From NCBI GenBank assembly GCA_021613335.1, contig JAJTWR010000159.1, forward strand, positions 2,142,001-2,206,000: DNA of 64,000 bases, read 5' to 3'. The notes beneath the pieces were generated by a model. The model searched no databases, had not been told where the DNA came from, and saw only the letters and a program-made list of their open reading frames with translations. The stretch comes from Whitmania pigra. Taxonomy: Eukaryota > Annelida > Clitellata > Hirudinida > Haemopidae. Position numbers and translations under genes: made by a program. Shown here in pieces: positions 1-25,929 of this stretch. Each line of letters begins with the position of its first letter. Position 1 is the first letter of the stretch.

Positions 1-42
1 TGATAATACAAAGTATATTTCTACATTTAAGTAACCCTTGCA

Positions 43-3000
43 ATGGTTGGCTTCAGAATGGCTGAAGAGAGCATTGAAGTAAATGAAGAAGAAATTATAA
101 GTCATATATATGTCAGTTGCGAGAAGACAGAGTCCGGATTGGTAAAGACATCGGCACTGATCAAAGTTATCGAAACGGCTTCCAATAAGACTGACGATGC
201 AGAGGTATGCCTGTTGTTTTGTTTTGGGTCGTAAAATTTAACATCATTGGCTTACTGTCCTTTATGTAATTCATGAGAATCTGTGTTTGATTTTTATAAC
301 AGTTCCATCAAAGACTTCTGGAACATTTTGACAGCAGTAGACAGAATCTTTCATTGGATTTTGATGAAATTCATGAACTGATGACTTCATTTATAAAATC
401 TGCAAAAAACGAAGGAAACTTGTAAGACTAATTAAATTTATGTTAATTTTAAGACTAGTTAGCATTAACAAAAATTGTTGCAGAATATTGCAAATTTTAT
501 GAGATGTATGCTGTTAACTTTTGATTGCATTTCACCAGCATCAACAACGAGGTCGAAGTTGTCGAAGAACGTCCTTCTACACGTTCTTTAAGAAGTAAGT
601 CCACTGTGTTGCCATAGAATGTGTTAACGTATCACCTAATAACAATCTTATCCGAGTCGACCATGTTCATTGTTTTGGTTACTCGTTTGTGCAGATCCAT
701 CTTCTCCAAACAGCAGCACATTTTCAAGTTCCTCAACGTCATTTAATATGTCTCTGGAGCAGAGTACGAAAGAGTGAGTAGTTCGGAGAATGTTTTGATA
801 TTTATGACTGGCGGAAGAGCATCGTTATGTATGTAATGCATGCTAGATGACTTTAAAATTATGTAATGCATGCAAATATGGAAGGGAAGATATTTCTGCA
901 AAACTGGAGCACTACAAATCCTTCAGCATAAAACTGTCGAGCGAGAAGGTGGATTTGCTGAACAGGATAAACATGGTCGAGGACCACGCCGTTCAACTTC
1001 AAATGGAAAACAACGCCCTCAATGATTCCATCCGAAAGTGAGTTTCAAACATTTTCCGTTAAACTTTACTCGTTCGTTCACGACGACAAATTAATTGCAG
1101 CCTGGAAATGACGAACGAGTCGTTGCAACAGAAAGTGACGGACGTGGAAGAAATGAGATCCAAGTTGATTCGTTATCAGGAACAATGGCTGGAATGCGAG
1201 GACAGCATCAGCAGGCTCGAACAAGCCAATCAGAGGCTCAGAAGTGAAGCTGTTGAGGCCAGGTCTAAGGTATGAAATGTGCTTGATGAGTCACTAATTA
1301 ATCTGACAAGCAATTTTTAAATCGCTTAAACTCTTTCTGCTTTTTCAAATGTTCACTACCGTTACTTAAATACTTCCAAATACAATTTATGACGGAGATT
1401 GGACAAAATTCATCACTAGATTGCTGAGCTCTTTGCATCTTAAAAATTTCTTCATTGACAGTTATTCAATTTACTTCGTCTTGAAGGATTGATGGCTATT
1501 CATAACTGAGCTGAATTTGGGGTTCATTTGGCCAATTAATGCTGAAACATGATAATTATGGTTTATAATTGAATGAAAGATGATGCAATGTTACTAATAA
1601 GAGAATTTCTTATTGTTCAGGTCAACAACATTCTTAAGGAGAGGGATGAGATTGAAGATGTTAACCATTCACTCAGATTAAAGATCACTGAATTGATTGT
1701 TGGTGTCCTACTGTTGAACTCGTGCATGGATTTCTCTGCTAATCATTTTATTTCATTTTAGGAGGAAAAGTCAAAATGCGAGAAGAACTTAGACCTGTAC
1801 AAGATGATGTACATTCAGGTACGATTCGATGGAATGGTTTTAATTCAATAATTTTAATATTCCAAAATTGATCACAGAAAAGTAGTGAGTATGAGGGAGA
1901 ATCAATGAAATACAAGGAAGCATCAGAAGAAGTCGAAGTGAGTTTTAATGCTTCGATCGTTTGGGCTCAGAATGTACTAAAATCTTTAATTATTTAAGTC
2001 TTTGAGTGCACAAAACCGTGAATTCCAGTCGAAACTTGCAGAGACTGAAGAGAAGTTAAAGTAAATAATGGAATTTATTGTAATGATTTCATAATTTTAT
2101 TTTATGGGCTCAAACATTTTTCAAAATAAACCAGAGACAAGGAACTCGAATTGAATGCGTACATCCAGCAGTCCTCGCTTGGTTCAATAGACGAGGAGGA
2201 CCTGACAATGAAGCTGATCTCAAAAGACTACAAATCCAGTTTCTTCTTCAAAAATAAGCCGAGTCTTTGTCAAGAATTACAGTCGAGTCTCGTGAGTGGT
2301 ACCGAACGTTTGCCTCCAAGTGTCCGTTTTTAAATTTGCATTTACAAATACTGCAGATCGATTCTCCCATCTTTCCGACCCCGATAAGGGACCTGGAATT
2401 GCAGAGGTTGCTTTCTGAAAGCTCCCGCACCGATTTGAACCCGGACGATTCGTTTGCACCTTCCGATTCCACGACAAGTCGTTTGGTTCTTCGAGACATG
2501 GAATTACATGAATCAAACACTCATTTTGTGTGTTTTAATTAGTTTTTGAACATTTACATTCAAGTATTAATTCTTGAACTCTTACATTCAAGTACTAACG
2601 TTTGTCCCTCTTTGCAGTTGAGTTTCAAAAGAGAAGCTTTCTTGGAAGGTCTCTCGAACCTGCTGAACATGTCAGATCAGATCATTTTGGATAAGAAAAT
2701 GAACTCCCTTGCAGATGATTACATGAGCATTATTCAAACTAAAATATCAGCCGATCTCAGGTTCACTTTTTAAGTTATTTCTAAACATGTCTCATTTCTA
2801 CAAATGTTTCTGCTCAACACGAACTTTTGAGATTTAATATCATTGATGGAAATAGCTTTGAAATGTTGATTTAAATATTACAATGAATACCTGTATTCTG
2901 GATTTATAATAAATACTATTTGTGGATAACAATAAAAAATATATTAATGATTTTTGATTTAACACAAAATAATATTTTCTCAGTTGTTTGAACCTTAAAA

Positions 3001-4178
3001 CAAAGATTTCACAGCAATCTGGTGAGTCTCTGCTTGTTTATTCTAATCTTTTCAGAAAAGTGATGCATTTTGAAATTTGATTCTTTTGTAGAAGTAATTG
3101 AGAGTCTTCATCAGGAGATTTTTGAATTAAATGAAAAGATTGCCAACATGGAAGATCACCTTTCAACTGCAAAGGAAAGTTCAGAAGGAATCAAAAATGA
3201 CTTTGAATCTGTGCAGGTGGTAGAAGTTTGCAAGAGAGAAGATGCACTGGAGGAGGCAGGCCTTGAAAGTGGAATCGAAAACTCGAGCAAGTCATCAGGA
3301 GATTGTGACCTCAAACTAATGGAAGAGAAGGACAGGACGATTGCTAATCTGGAGTCCACTGTATCCATTCTGGAGGCAGACCTCGAGAGGCAAGTTGCCT
3401 TGAACAGATCTGTCGAGATGGAGAAAGAACAACTGACAGAACAGTTAAAGAAGTTTCTTAACTTGGAAGGCACAGGGATTGCACAGACACAATTAGATGG
3501 TCATGGTACAGTTCATGTAAGTGATGGACTTACGTTTCAATGGATAACTAGTTTAATGTGAATTTTCATCACCAGAATCAAGAATCTCAATTGACGAATT
3601 CCATTGTGGCTAACGGCGAAGGACCGACAAGGTTAATTCGGTCGATCTCGTTACTCAATTCGACACACGTCTGCAGTTTAGTCAACGTTGATTTAATTTT
3701 ACAGTGCTCAGTTTAGCAGGGTTATGGCTTCAGGAGACTCGAAAGATGTAACTCTTTTTGCTCCCAATCATCATCCAAAGGTACAAACCAGAATTTACAA
3801 AGTCCAACTCGAGGAGAACATTACAATCAGATGTTATTTGTTGGTTTGTTGTAGGTTGATTCAAGTATCCAAGAAGCAGTCAGAAGCAGTGAAACAAAGA
3901 TCAACAACCACCACATTTCCCCAAGGAGGTGCAATTTGAAGGCTTCATTGTTAAAATTAAAATTTATATAAATATAATATATAATTAACCAGCTTAATTA
4001 TTTTCAACTCAGGAACCCCTTAGGAAGAATGTCATCCTGGTTGTGGGGAGTAATAATCAGCCTCGTCACTGTGGCTCTGCTCGCTCTCAGGGAAGGAAAC
4101 TTTTCCAGTCTGGTGAGTGCCGTCTCCAGCCTCCTACCTCAACCCGAACTCCGTCACACGTCCACCCCACCCACTTGA
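43..4178 (+). CDS. KASH-like tail-anchored coiled-coil protein (LRMP/IRAG/KASH5 type)
   Basis: A spliced gene of about 18 exons. The first are 43-204, 303-421, 539-594, 695-773, 885-1037, 1101-1269, 1621-1698 and 1762-1818. The last exon runs from about 4014 to the stop at 4176-4178. The N-terminal 90 residues look like the degenerate EF-hand region of KASH5. A Ser-rich linker follows, then several hundred residues of heptad-rich coiled coil. The last exon encodes a hydrophobic segment (WLWGVIISLVTVALLAL) and a short lumenal tail ending in TPPT. Seen: the coiled coil, one C-terminal membrane anchor and the Pro-rich terminus. Known: KASH proteins sit in the outer nuclear membrane or ER, and their last residues bind SUN domains to link the nucleus to the cytoskeleton. 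Inferred: a nuclear-positioning or ER-anchoring role. The start could be Met 43 or Met 58, and exons upstream of the window are possible. An AATAAA lies at 4214-4219. Confidence 0.72.
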
Positions 4179-4587
4179 ATCCAGATTTCAAATAAGGCAG
4201 CATCGAAGAATTGTAAATAAACCGAAGAAGTGTGCGTTTTATAATTGTTTTTTTGTCTACTTTTCTTTTATCGACTAAGCTGCAGCTTGATACGTTTGAC
4301 GTGCTGCTTTCGTGAATTTCATGTCGTTCTGCGAGTTTATGTTACTTTTATGTTCTGCAACATGTGCGGCGAATGGCTTGAATAACATTTTTATTGACCA
4401 CACTGAACAAATGCAAAAGAATCGACAGTCATACAACGGTGAACATTTACCTAGAACCCATCGAGATGACAACAATTTACCTAACTGCACGAATTAAAAA
4501 CCATTGTTAATCAAATTATCGTGGAATGCGGCAAATCACGGTCACGGGGAAGGTTTTAATACTGAAACTCGGAACAAAATCATGCCA

Positions 4588-6620
4588 TTATAAGTGTGTG
4601 GAGATCAATTGTGGGCGGTAAGGCACATCCTCGGGGTCATCTTGTTGGGGTCCTGCTCTGTTGGAATAGTGGGTCTCACCCGACGGTTGCTCCGAAGAAG
4701 CCCTCAATGGCAAGGATGTCTTCGGGCTGATGGTTGGCAACAAGTTGTAGAACACGACTCCAATTATAATGAGCGAGAATGAACCAAAGTAGATGGCATT
4801 GAACTGAAATAAACATTTGTTATTGTACTTAAATTATTAAACTTAACGTCATCTCATACAAAATTAAGTTCTGAGAAACTGATAAGGTTGGACATTGCAA
4901 GGACTTCTAGCATATCATTTTAAGTGTATCAAGGTACAAGCAGATTAGCTCAGAGCACTCATTACACGTGACAGTAAAAAGCAATGTTTTTTTTTATGTC
5001 TTGTAAGCTCAAGCAGCCTGAATGCTTGAAAAGGTTATTAAATGCTATGTAAATGTTAGTCAATTGGAAATCAATTTGCATCTGATGCAGAAACATCCTT
5101 AAGAGATCAGTTACGATTACAATTACATGTAAACAGTGTGAGCTGCTAACCTTGTATTTGAAAACAACGAGCCCCACCAGGAGGGAAAAAAAATCCGACG
5201 ACAGCAAGTTGAGATTAACAGCCATGGCTGAGGTTTTGTTTATTCCGTAAGACATGAAACAATAGAACAAATAAAGGCACACAGAAAACAACAGCAGTGG
5301 CAGCCCTAAACAGTTGGGTCAATCATTATCGATTAATTTATTATTCAAAAATTTCTAAAACATGTAATAAGTCATACTAACAGACTTTCAGCAAACCAAA
5401 ATTTATCTTGTATAACTCCTCTCTTTCGAGAATTGCACTAAAATTATAACAATATGGCAGATATATGGAAGTATTGTCATATATATATATATGTATGATT
5501 ACAGCAATATCACATTAAATTCTGCATAATCATGATTAAAACAAGCCAAATGTTACTCACAACTGGATGGCACTGACAATACTTCCGAAACATCCAACAG
5601 TTCCAAGATATTCTACGGATCCATGGTTACTAATCACAAACTCTTGAGACACATTCAGAATTCCATAAATTATGGCACCAAGAGCCACCAGAATATCACC
5701 AATGACATTTTGCAAAACTGGTGCAAAAGGAAATGATAAATATCTCAATGCCTTTATTAAGAATTGTTAATTTTTACTTACTGGTGTTCGACTGTCCCTC
5801 GCCAGCGTATCTCTCAGTCAGAGAATCCGCCAGCACTAGAAGGCCTGCTCCCAAAAGACATACAACAACGCCAACGTAATGTGACCATTTGAAAGTGACT
5901 TTTAGAAACTTTTTCGACAAAATCAGTACAGTGGGAATCGTCAAACAATCAAGAAGCTGCAACAACACCCTTCGTGGTTAGAATGCACTAAAATAAATGA
6001 AAATATTTAAAGATAATGGCAACCTGAACAGAGGTAACAGATGTAAACTGATAGGCCTTAATAACTAAAAAATTGCTTTCCACTTCTAAAATACCAAGAA
6101 CTAAGTATTTCCATCCCCTCTCTTTCAGAATTGTTTTATAACCAGAGAACCCAACACGAGTAAGATTCCAACTAGTGAATGTTATGGCTAAAAGGACATA
6201 GTTGACAAAACTCTGTCCTAAAAATTAATTCAACAAAATTATATTTTGAAAATTGGGTTATTTATTTATTAAACCATTCAATTAACCTATATTTACACCA
6301 CAAAATTAATGTCAATCAGAATGAACACTAAATTTGATCACTCTGTGAGGCTGCTTACCTGTTGGGATATTTACAGAATTCTCCTGTAAAATACCAGAGG
6401 TTACTGCAGTTCCACAAATCAGAATTGAAAGGAATTGTCCAATTACAATACTCTGGACAAATTTCCTAATGGAATATGATACATCTTATTTCTTATTTTG
6501 CTTTAAATCACATTAAGTAGGTCACCTCGTAAAAATGTGCTTTTTTACTGCTCTAACAACCTTTCTGGAAAACCCTCCCCTAGATACATTGTCCAATTCA
6601 TTATCATTGGCTTCGTGCAT
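4588..6620 (-). CDS. SLC35F1/F2-like solute carrier (drug/metabolite transporter superfamily)
   Basis: Seven exons read right to left: 6526-6620 (its left part coding), 6359-6465, 6024-6217, 5782-5956, 5561-5717, 5151-5305 and 4588-4803. The protein is a multi-pass membrane protein of the EamA/DMT fold. Family signatures seen include ICGTAVTSG in the second exon, WKYLVLGILEVESNFLVIKA and TSVTSVQLLDC across exons 3-4, a Gly-rich helix (VCLLGAGLLVLAD), and GDILVALGAIIYGILNVSQE in exon 5. Their order matches human SLC35F1/F2. Substrate is unknown for most of the family. The last exon adds a polar cytosolic tail of about 45 residues ending STHL. The start is uncertain: Met at 6618-6620 is the first in frame, but a possible acceptor just upstream suggests a further 5' exon. 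It converges on the KASH gene (410 bp apart) and diverges from the bZIP gene. Confidence 0.85.
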
Positions 6621-7548
6621 CTTTAAGCATTCTTCCAATGAAGCAAGAAATGTGTTAAATCCAGGTCTTAAATAGGGTCATTAGTGGGCAGTCACGCGTT
6701 CAACTTTAAAAGTTATCAGGTGCAATTGTTATTGAAACAATGAAACTATGCATAAAAGCAAACAGTAATTCAGAAAATCATTTTTATACTTCTATTTTTA
6801 AGTTAATAACATTTAGATAATTTTATAGATAATATTGGTCAAAAAAGTTTTATATGTTACCATTGAAATTTTTAATTTGATAAAATAAAATGTTTATGGC
6901 TACTTACAAAAATTATCTAGTTTTTGAATTAATTGAAACTAAATATTAATTAACATTACATAATTATAACAGCGACATTAATAGATTACAAGTTAACTTT
7001 TCGGATTCTGTGATTAATGTTTGTTTTTAGTCGTGAGACATGTTGCGATCTGGGGTTTTTTCAGTAAGCCAGGATTAATCAATTTTTAATCGATGTAATT
7101 TGATGAAATTAGTATTAGTTTGTGGAATTATGTAATGATTTTATTAATTAGTTGAGTAATAGGCAGATAATATGAATTTCATCAAATGACGAGTAGTTTT
7201 TTGTCCGATTCATGTTCAATATACAATTACATAAGGGTTATATAATAGCCACATGTTTTGAAACTCAATGATCTTAGCGGGTCATGTTAATTTTCTTGAA
7301 TACAAAAATATATATTATGAAGTAGACGATTAAAAATGTCTTCTTGCTTTGTTTTGTTAATCAAAATTTATTCCTTCATAGGCTGGTTAGAAAACTTGAC
7401 AAAAAAACTCTTAAAAGTTACCTAAGTAATTCATAAGTTCAAAATAGATAAAATGATAACATAAGTTGACAAATGAAATAGTGAAAATCATGCATCTTTT
7501 TTCTTTGTTGATATATTTTGTGATTAACTTGTAGGAAGTACGTGAAGA
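6621..7548. other. AT-rich divergent intergenic region between the SLC35F-like and Fos-like genes
   Basis: No exon or repeat family is evident. The two genes are head to head, so both promoters should lie here. No clear TATA box was identified at a convincing distance from either start. A 5' exon of the transporter gene may be hidden near 6670. Confidence 0.4.
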
Positions 7549-9031
7549 ATGAAAAGGTCTTTCTATGGCAATTTGAGTGAAGGAGATTTTGATTTGGCAA
7601 AGCAAATGCAAAACCCTCTTGGTGACATTGACTCCGGGCTTTCTGCTCTTGACTATTCTGCCACTTCAGATCACAGCAGCACAGATTCTGGATCAATTCT
7701 CCAACATTCTTTAAATCTTTCTTCTGTCACCAAATCATCAAAAACCAGTGGTTCTAAGGTGTGAATTCTTGTTCACAGATGCTATATTGTTGTAACATTT
7801 GGTTGTTATTTGGCCACAAATATTGCTATTTTCTTCAATAATTATTAAAACCTAACATATTTCAATTGGTATAATTTTGTTTGTAATAACTTTATCGTTG
7901 AATTGTTGAACATTGAAGACTCTTGAGGATGACGAGAGAAGGAGGATCAGAAGAGAGAGGAACAAGATGGCTGCTGCCAAGTGCAGACAGAAGCGAGTCG
8001 ACCAAACCAATATGCTGCTAGAGGTACTTACAAATAAAGAGAATATTATGGTAACAAATGTCTTCATTACTAAGCTGTACAAGACTAAAAATCCTTATAA
8101 TAAGTAAGAAAGCCTTTGTCGTCAAGCTTCTTATTGCAAAGTAAATGATCAAAGATTCAACTTTCTTTATTTGCAACCATTCTCAAATGATTATTGTGTT
8201 TAAACTTAAGATTGGAATGAATGCTTAACTTTTAATCTTTGAATGAAAAGTAAATTAATAAACTTTAAAAGATAAATATGCAGTAAACATGGAAAATATC
8301 TCATCAATGATTTAGGGTTGTTGTGTTGCAAACATTCACAGGAGACACAAAAGCTTGAGGCAGAGCAAAGGAAGCTGAAGGAGGACATTCAAAATTATGA
8401 AAAGCAAAAAGAGGAACTCGAGTTTATCATGGAGTCGCATCTTTTGCACTGCAACATGAAGAAGGAATATGCTTCCGTGGGAAGATCGACACCTGTTCGC
8501 ATAAAAACCGAGGAGAGCGTCGCAAACTCCGTCGAGGAATCCGTTCGCCTTTTTGCAGACGATCGAGATTCGAACAAAACATCTCTGGCCCTGAAATCGG
8601 AGAACGGAAAGCAGTTTCTGGTGCTTCATTCGAGTGCGGAAAACGAGCCTTCCGTCGGTCGGGAAATAAAAACCGAGACGTGTTCCTCCTCGGAAGCGGC
8701 CAAGAAGAAGCTCGTTTCTGCCGATCTGCCGAAAGAACGGGGCGAGGCGTCGAGGCAGGCGACGGTCGCGAGACCGAATTTTTTCACCGGTTCGACCAGG
8801 TTGGGAATCGATTCCGGCTCGAGCAACAAGCAGCAGGGCACGCCGACCCTGTTCGCCATCGGACTCGAACCCATGATCGACGGCCACACGGGGCTCACTC
8901 CGATCGCCGGCCTTCCCCCGTTCGCCGTGTCGGGATCGCAGATTCTCCTCACGCCCGTCATATCGCTGCCGACGGATTCCTTCCAGAACTTGCAAGCTCC
9001 GGTCTGCCCTCCCCCGTCCTCGAGCAGTTAG
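7549..9031 (+). CDS. Fos-like bZIP transcription factor
   Basis: Three exons, 7549-7758, 7919-8023 and 8342-9031, all joined in phase 0, give about 334 residues. Exon 2 carries the basic region: [16 protein letters not shown] is the AP-1 DNA-contact motif with the invariant Asn and the Ala/Cys/Arg contacts. The leucine zipper starts at the end of exon 2 and runs into exon 3, ending [12 protein letters not shown], close to the Fos LEFILAAH(R)PxC block. The [16 protein letters not shown] match and the zipper end favour Fos over ATF3/JDP2. The tail is Ser/Thr/Pro-rich with two IKTE-type sites (VRIKTEE, EIKTE), which resemble sumoylation motifs. Known: Fos proteins dimerise with Jun at TRE sites and are induced early after stimulation. 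Exon 3 is markedly GC-richer than the other exons. Confidence 0.88.
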
Positions 9032-11400
9032 TAGAATTCAAAGGACCCCCCACCACGGTACTTCACTCGCACGGCCTTCCACTGCATTTGCAAAGCTTTT
9101 TCGGAGTTTCCCGACGGTTTTTGCGACTTTTGAATTTCTGTCGGTCCGTTGTTTCATTAGAGGTTGAACAAGTTGCCTTGATCGTAAAATCATTTTCGGG
9201 TGTCGGTTCGATTAGTCGTGCGGTTATCGTTATTTTTAGCTGGTCGTCATCTTTTAACACGTGCTGATCGATAATGCTGCAAGAACTCATTTTTGATTCG
9301 AAACCGAGATCCATGTTTCTTTCGCGACTTAAGTTCTTACGAGTTGTGTTTTGTCGTTACATTTAACGTTAAGTTTGAATTGCTGTTTTAAATATTATTC
9401 TTTAGATTGCATGGATGTTTTTGCAGAAATTAAGAATTGCTTTTAATAAATTCAGATTTTATGGATTTGTGCATCTCCAACAAATTTTGCATTGAAAAAT
9501 TATTTCTATTTATTTTGCTGCTTTGCTTTTATGTTAAAATAAGTTTAGTGTGATTTGTTCATTGTAACATTGGTCTTATTGGGATGATTCTGAAATTATT
9601 CAGTTTGAGAATATCATGAGTATGAATTTTTAGTAGGTGATAATGATTCCGAGTAGCAAAGAGCACTTTGGGAGCACTGCAGATGTTTTTCATTGAAGTC
9701 TGAACATTCGGTACGTTGGGTGTGGTCATTAAAGGGTTTCGAGCTGGGATCATACGAAGTGTGCATGCAGGGCATGCAATAAAGGTTATGATGTGTGCGT
9801 GGGTATTATTGATTATTATTAATAATAATTATTATCATAATTATAACGTGCATAATTAATCAATGTAAATGCCTTCATGCACACCTGGCATGCGAGTCGG
9901 TTCGGAAGGCGTAGTTTCTGTACGCGTAGGTCGCTGTGCATCGTGTTCGAAACCCAATGTTTCTTGGGAAACTTCGTAGAAGTTGCTTTCCCGACATCCT
10001 GTTGAGGTCAATGCGGGTGGTTAGGTAGTCAGTAAAACACATCTGAACAGAACGAAAAGCCGGCTGCTTAAAGTTACTTGTAATGAGTAAGATCGTGACT
10101 TTAGTGCAAGAACAAATATTAATAAATAGAATAATAAATACTACTACCACCACTACTACTACTAATAATAATATTAATAATTAAACCTCAATAATAGTCA
10201 TTATTTATTATCAACGATTATTTATTAATAACAACTATTCGATATCTAACTCCATGATGTCGAAGAACCCCTTGACTTGTACGTAATTCAATGGAAGCTT
10301 GGGTCTTCGTTAAAATTACTCTGCTGAATTTATGCAGCACTTAAGTTGAACTACAGCTGCCTGTTGTTATGTTTATCTTTACATTTGACTTCATTTATCC
10401 TTAAACCTCCCAAGGATTAGACAAATGTCGTGTATATCCGAATTTACAAACTCATAAATTGAGTCAAGTAGATTCCATTTTATCTAAAAAAATTCAAAAC
10501 ATCATTTGCAGGAAGGAAGTCTGACTTGTTTAAACTGGTTTGGCACGAGTTCAGATAAACGTGCTTTTAAAAATTAATGACTGCAGCTGAAGTATTGGCT
10601 AAGATCAGCAGATGGTTGACTTTATTTAATAACTCCATTGTTTTTCTTCAACTTATTGAACTTATTAGTTAATCAATAATTAAACAGTAAAATTAATAAT
10701 CCAACGAGGTTGCATGCTTAGGTTATTTTTGGTGGATAGTTCAAAATAACTCGATGAAAAGAACAAAAATGAATGCTTGATTAGCAGCCTCGTATAAACC
10801 GTTCATAAGTTTATTATCAGTTTATTAAGGTCAGTGACCTTGTGCTGTCGTGTGGCGTCCTCATCCTTTGGAATGACTCTTTAAAACTGAGACTTTTGCG
10901 TTAAACGCAGAACACGCGAGTGTCCGGCGTCTCGAACTGCATATACTCTCCTGGGGAACTCATGCTTCATTCATCCAGAATGAATCCAGAATGAATCCAT
11001 GCATGCATCGCTTGATGGATGGACTCTCTTCCGATCAACCCATGTGCCATCTCCTGACGTCCACACACGATCTTTTCGAGCGATTAAACACGGAGAGCAA
11101 ATGCTTCCTCGTCATCCTCCATACGTCGTCATTCTGGAGCTTGTCAATTCAACTTTTGTGTGAACTTAACTAACATCATCATGTGGATCGTAGTAATAAA
11201 TTATTACTAAATAAATTCTTTTTGGAACTTTTCCAATTCAGGTAGGTTATCGAATGGAATTAATGGAATTAAGTTTTAAGTTTTTTGATTTAATGTTTTG
11301 TCACTGTTATTCAATAATAATGTTTTTGTGTATTTTAGCAGATTTTTTGAGTGTCGGATGTATCAGGATAGGATGCGAAGGCACTTATTAAACGATCCAC
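9032..11400. other. Fos 3' UTR and AT-rich spacer
   Basis: Downstream of the bZIP stop, an AATAAA near 9445-9450 is a candidate cleavage signal. The rest holds short AT/AAT-rich patches (around 9805-9860 and 10135-10245) and no coding exon that I can support. Small open frames here show no family resemblance. Confidence 0.4.
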
Positions 11401-11401
11401 C

Positions 11402-11518
11402 ATTTATATAGCGCCCTACCCGAGGGCGCTCCCTGGCGGTGCGAGCTGGGTTGCGAACACGACACGTAACGACTGTTGCTTTCACCGCCGTTCGCAACCC
11501 TCTGAGCTAACTCGCACG
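11402..11518 (-). mobile_element. tRNA-like SINE, copy 1
   Basis: On the minus strand, GTGCGAG at the 5' end pairs with CTCGCAC about 70 bases later, like an acceptor stem. TTAGCTCAGAGG resembles a pol III A box and GTGTTCGCAACCC a B box. A tail with GAGCGCCCTCGGGTAGGGCGC follows the tRNA-like head. The unit also contains an 11 bp inverted repeat (GGGTTGCGAAC), so a fold-back origin is the alternative reading. Related copies lie at 15300-15442, 39402-39526 and 52765-52842. Confidence 0.6.
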
Positions 11519-11519
11519 C

Positions 11520-12150
11520 AGAGTTATAATATTCCTTAATATTAAGTTTAATTTAGACTTAAGACAAAAAGATTCAGAAGTAATTGGCGCATGCCAGTGA
11601 TAAGTTCAGGTAGAAAATGGTTCTTTAAAGTTAACACTTTGGCAACCCGTGCGACCGTAAAATTGGAATCCAATTATCTGCGGACGTGTTTCTTCCAATT
11701 GAAACTGGATATTGTTACGATACCTTTCGTGTTGTTGATGGGATAGACGTCTTAAAATTTGCAAATTAAAAGATTTTGCAACGAAGTATTCAAACTTGTA
11801 ATAATCCAATTTATTTAATACTCGACTAAAGCTAAAGGAGCATCCTCATCAATTATTTAAAATTCTGTCACCAAGGCCTTAAATAAGTGATGATGATGAT
11901 CGGCAAGCTATTTTCCGGACATATCACTTAAAACTTCTAAAAAAAAAATACCGCAAACCTCGATAAAATGAAATTATTTTTTCAACAGTTAGAAGTCAAA
12001 AGCAAGTGAATGTTATCAAGAAAGATGATCATTGCACTCCTAGGAGAAATACATCCTTTTCCACATCTAATAACCTTCATTCCAGGTGCGCATCACTTAA
12101 GTTTGGCCCCCAATTGGGTGATCTACGCGCGTCCCACGAGTTTTATCTTT
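11520..12150. other. AT-rich upstream region of the Kv4 gene
   Basis: No coding exon is supported. The stretch ends at the candidate core promoter of the Kv4 gene. Confidence 0.35.
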
Positions 12151-12154
12151 CAGT

Positions 12155-12163
12155 TATATAAAG
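12155..12163 (+). promoter_or_regulatory. Candidate TATA box of the Kv4 gene
   Basis: The sequence TATATAAAG lies about 134 bp upstream of the Kv4 start codon. That would place initiation near 12185-12195 with a 5' leader of about 100 bases. The assignment rests only on motif and distance. Confidence 0.4.
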
Positions 12164-12296
12164 ACTGCCATCGTTCTGCTTCGCTGGAATTTAATTGAAA
12201 TTTAAAAAAATTCTAAAACAATTGTAATTCTAAAGTACTTTGCACTCAAGAGCTCGTAGTCGAAGTTTTGAAAGAAGAAAACATTAAAATTCACAA

Positions 12297-24716
<12,420 letters not shown>

Positions 24717-25640
24717 CGAAATTGTGTCAACAACATTACAACAACAACATTGCATCAACAAGAACATTGTACCAACAACATTGTATCAACAACATTACAA
24801 CAACAACATTGTACCAACAACATTTCAACAACGGCGACGACGACAACACCCTGGCGATTCGTTCTGAGGAAATGCAAAATGTTTTCACTTCTTCAAATTT
24901 GAAGGACTGCTTTGTGAATCTTCGTCTTCGGCAACAATTTTACATTCAATTTTACATTACAAGTATTATTTTCTATTAAACTTCTTATCCGCACAAAACA
25001 TTTTCAGCATTGAATTATTTAATGCCAGTTTTTACAATAGCTTCATAAAACGTCTCATAAAATCTGCACCCATCGAGTCGTTTTAGAAAATAGATTTTAT
25101 TCGTTAAAGCTTTCTTGTGAGGACGTTAAAACATAAAATGTAGAAATATGCATTTTATTTCAACTCAAAATATCAGCAACATTGGAGGAGATACAATGAT
25201 GACATAATATATCAATCATTAATTGTTCGTTAATTCATTAGCTTTTTAATTCATTAGTTCTTCAATTCAAAGCAGCAAATAAATAATTGTTACCACTGAA
25301 ACAGCAACATCCAATATTTGTTAATTTACAAATAGTAAATTACAATTGTTTTAAAACAAATCCTTCGTTATTATTAAAGCTTTATCAACTAATTTAAATT
25401 TAATGTTCTTTTTTAATCTTGATTCGGAGTGCAATAATTATTTAATGTTCTTTTTTAATCTTAATTCGGAGTGCAATTTTCATCTCCTATCAAATAATTG
25501 ATCCAAAAATGATTGTCAGGATTACTTTTTTAAAATGTCCATATTTCCCATTTGGAAATCCGAGCTTAAAAATCTCCTAAAGTAATTCAAAAAGTAAAAC
25601 TGAACTGGCCAAGAAACGATTAACAAGTTACCAGCGAAAG
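24717..25640. other. Kv4 3' UTR and spacer
   Basis: Begins with CAACA-rich repeats (24725-24830). The downstream sequence is AT-rich with a short direct repeat (TTTAATGTTCTTTTTAATCTT at about 25400 and 25441). No gene is seen. Confidence 0.45.
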
Positions 25641-25645
25641 CCAAT

Positions 25646-25925
25646 TAAACCATATAAAGTTGGTATTATAAATCAAAACATATAAAGTTGATATTATAAA
25701 TTAAAACATATAAAGTTGATATTATAAATTAAAACATATAAAGTTGATATTATAAATTAAACCATATAAAGTTGATATTGTAAATTAAACCATATAAAGT
25801 TGATATTATAAATTAAACCATATAAAGTTGATATTATAAATTAAAACATATAAAGTTGATATTATAAATTAAAACATATAAAGTTGATATTATAAATTAA
25901 ACCATATAAAGTTGATTTTATAAAC
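25646..25925. repeat. 28 bp minisatellite, ten copies
   Basis: Ten units of 28 bp with core CATATAAAGTTGATATTATA, the fourth base alternating between A and C in blocks. It lies between the Kv4 and GRIP-like genes. Confidence 0.92.
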
Positions 25926-25929
25926 TTAA

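Noticed and set aside
8336..8995. 219-residue minus-strand frame over Fos exon 3
   Set aside because: Shadow of the GC-rich bZIP exon. The plus-strand frame carries the bZIP domain.
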